Source: Verrucomicrobiota bacterium JB022 (GTDB lineage: Bacteria; Verrucomicrobiota; Verrucomicrobiia; Opitutales; Oceanipulchritudinaceae). Taken from it: a DNA stretch of 64,000 bases. The notes under the pieces were generated by a model. It saw nothing but the letters and a program-made list of their open reading frames with translations. It had not been told where the DNA came from and did no database searches. A program made the position numbers and the translations under genes. The DNA is taken from assembly GCA_030673845.1 (NCBI GenBank), contig JAUTCQ010000017.1:434001-498000 (forward strand), given 5' to 3'. Shown here in pieces: positions 63,470 to 64,000 of the stretch. Each line of letters begins with the position of its first letter. Within the stretch, counting starts at the first letter, position 1.

Positions 63470-63851
63470 GAGGCATGGGAGTCAGTTTGGCCAGCGTGGG
63501 GGCTACTTCTAGCCGATGCAAAGGAAAACCCAACCGTTTATACCTTACACTTTGTGCGTTTGATATGAGGGAGATCCGGCGTCGATGCAGGGGTTGGTGC
63601 GTAGCTCCCAGCCTGTGTTTCAACCTGAGATGCCGCCTCGATTGTGCCCCGGCATCTTGCCTGAAATAACCCACTTAAGTGCATGTTTATTGCTTATTGC
63701 ATGGCTGGATTGCCAAAAAGGAAGGCTAGCGTTCTGATTCATGCCAAACGCACGATCACGTAAGGGTATTTACAGATGATGGGGGCAGATTAAATCGCCT
63801 TTACCCTTGCGACAACGGGGATTGGAGGGATAGACCATATGGTATAGCAGG
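63470..63851. other. Intergenic region before the lipoate-ligase-like gene
   Basis: About 380 bases between two divergent genes. It contains AT-richer stretches (AAGTGCATGTTTATTGCTTA, near 63.68 kb) that could hold promoters for both sides. I saw no RNA gene, repeat from the families described here, or riboswitch that I can name. Confidence 0.3.
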
Positions 63852-64000
63852 ATGAACAGCGCATTTTACGTCAGTCCGTTCCGCCGGGTAGGCATCGTGG
63901 AAAACATGGCCTACGATGCCATTTTGCTCCACGACTACTCCCACCCGGTCCAGGCGCGTATCCGCTGTTATGGTTGGTCGGAGCCGGGGGCCACGTTTGG
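63852..64000 (+). CDS. Lipoate-protein ligase-like protein, cut by right edge
   Basis: The first ~49 codons of a gene that leaves the window; no stop occurs before the edge. The start is the ATG at 63852 (MNSAFYVSPFRRVGIVENMA). The opening, with YDAILLHDY and then RIRCYGWSEPGATFG, matches the N-terminal pattern of the biotin/lipoate ligase fold ('..W..P..TFG'), in which the tryptophan and glycine line the lipoyl-AMP pocket. A lipoate ligase would serve GcvH encoded at 11.9 kb. The catalytic lysine would lie beyond the edge, so the assignment is provisional. Confidence 0.6.
   Translation, partial: MNSAFYVSPFRRVGIVENMAYDAILLHDYSHPVQARIRCYGWSEPGATF

Overview
This GC-rich window has the look of a Verrucomicrobiota chromosome, most likely class Opitutae. 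The reasons are a VPEP-type PEP-CTERM protein (58.7-59.4 kb), a secreted protein with a tryptophan-rich C-terminal repeat, polysaccharide-degrading glycosidases (GH105 and GH3), a fused SecDF, and hairpin-rich intergenic repeats. The lineage is inferred from gene style only; there is no rRNA here.

Layout. 0-17 kb is mostly housekeeping: cysteine desulfurase and scaffold (sufS-sufU), an operon of a DUF4861/GH105 uronyl hydrolase with an orphan TRAP solute receptor, yajC-secDF-recJ, gcvT-gcvH, a sulfotransferase, a glutaredoxin, an LptF/LptG-type permease and a SIMPL protein. 17.2-19.5 kb holds ilvB behind what reads as a complete classical attenuator: a 30-residue Val/Leu-rich leader peptide, a possible antiterminator and an intrinsic terminator. 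19.6-24.5 kb has a DUF1963 protein, a Tat-exported aminotransferase, a leucine-rich protein and a beta-helix protein.

24.5-42.5 kb is a pigment-type locus resembling aryl polyene/xanthomonadin clusters. A first part carries a ketosynthase and an ACP, divergent from a lipoprotein and an XanB2-type chorismatase. After two small unknown genes and an AT-rich stretch with a small putative DNA-binding protein, a tightly overlapping minus-strand operon (37.9 to 29.2 kb) encodes ACP, ketosynthase, ketosynthase N-domain protein, two acyltransferases, a family 2 glycosyltransferase, a LolA-like protein, an MMPL exporter and an acyl-ACP ligase-like enzyme. Next to it lie a VTT membrane protein, two flavoproteins with halogenase motifs, and a lipoprotein hydrolase. 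The proposed scheme is: chorismatase makes a hydroxybenzoate starter, the ligase loads it on ACP, the ketosynthases extend it, acyl- and glycosyltransferases anchor it to a lipid, LolA/MMPL export it, and the flavoproteins oxidise or halogenate it. Ketoreductase and dehydratase genes are not in the window.

42.4-49.6 kb: a GH3 glycosidase, a Cfa-DUF1365-FAD oxidoreductase lipid-modification operon, and an esterase. 50-64 kb: tyrS, a peroxiredoxin, aconitase, a STAS/SpoIIE-phosphatase pair, a VOC protein, trpB, a PEP-CTERM protein, a HEAT-like protein, yicC, a large secreted protein, and the start of a lipoate-protein-ligase-like gene cut by the right edge. I saw no tRNA, rRNA, CRISPR array, prophage or transposase gene.
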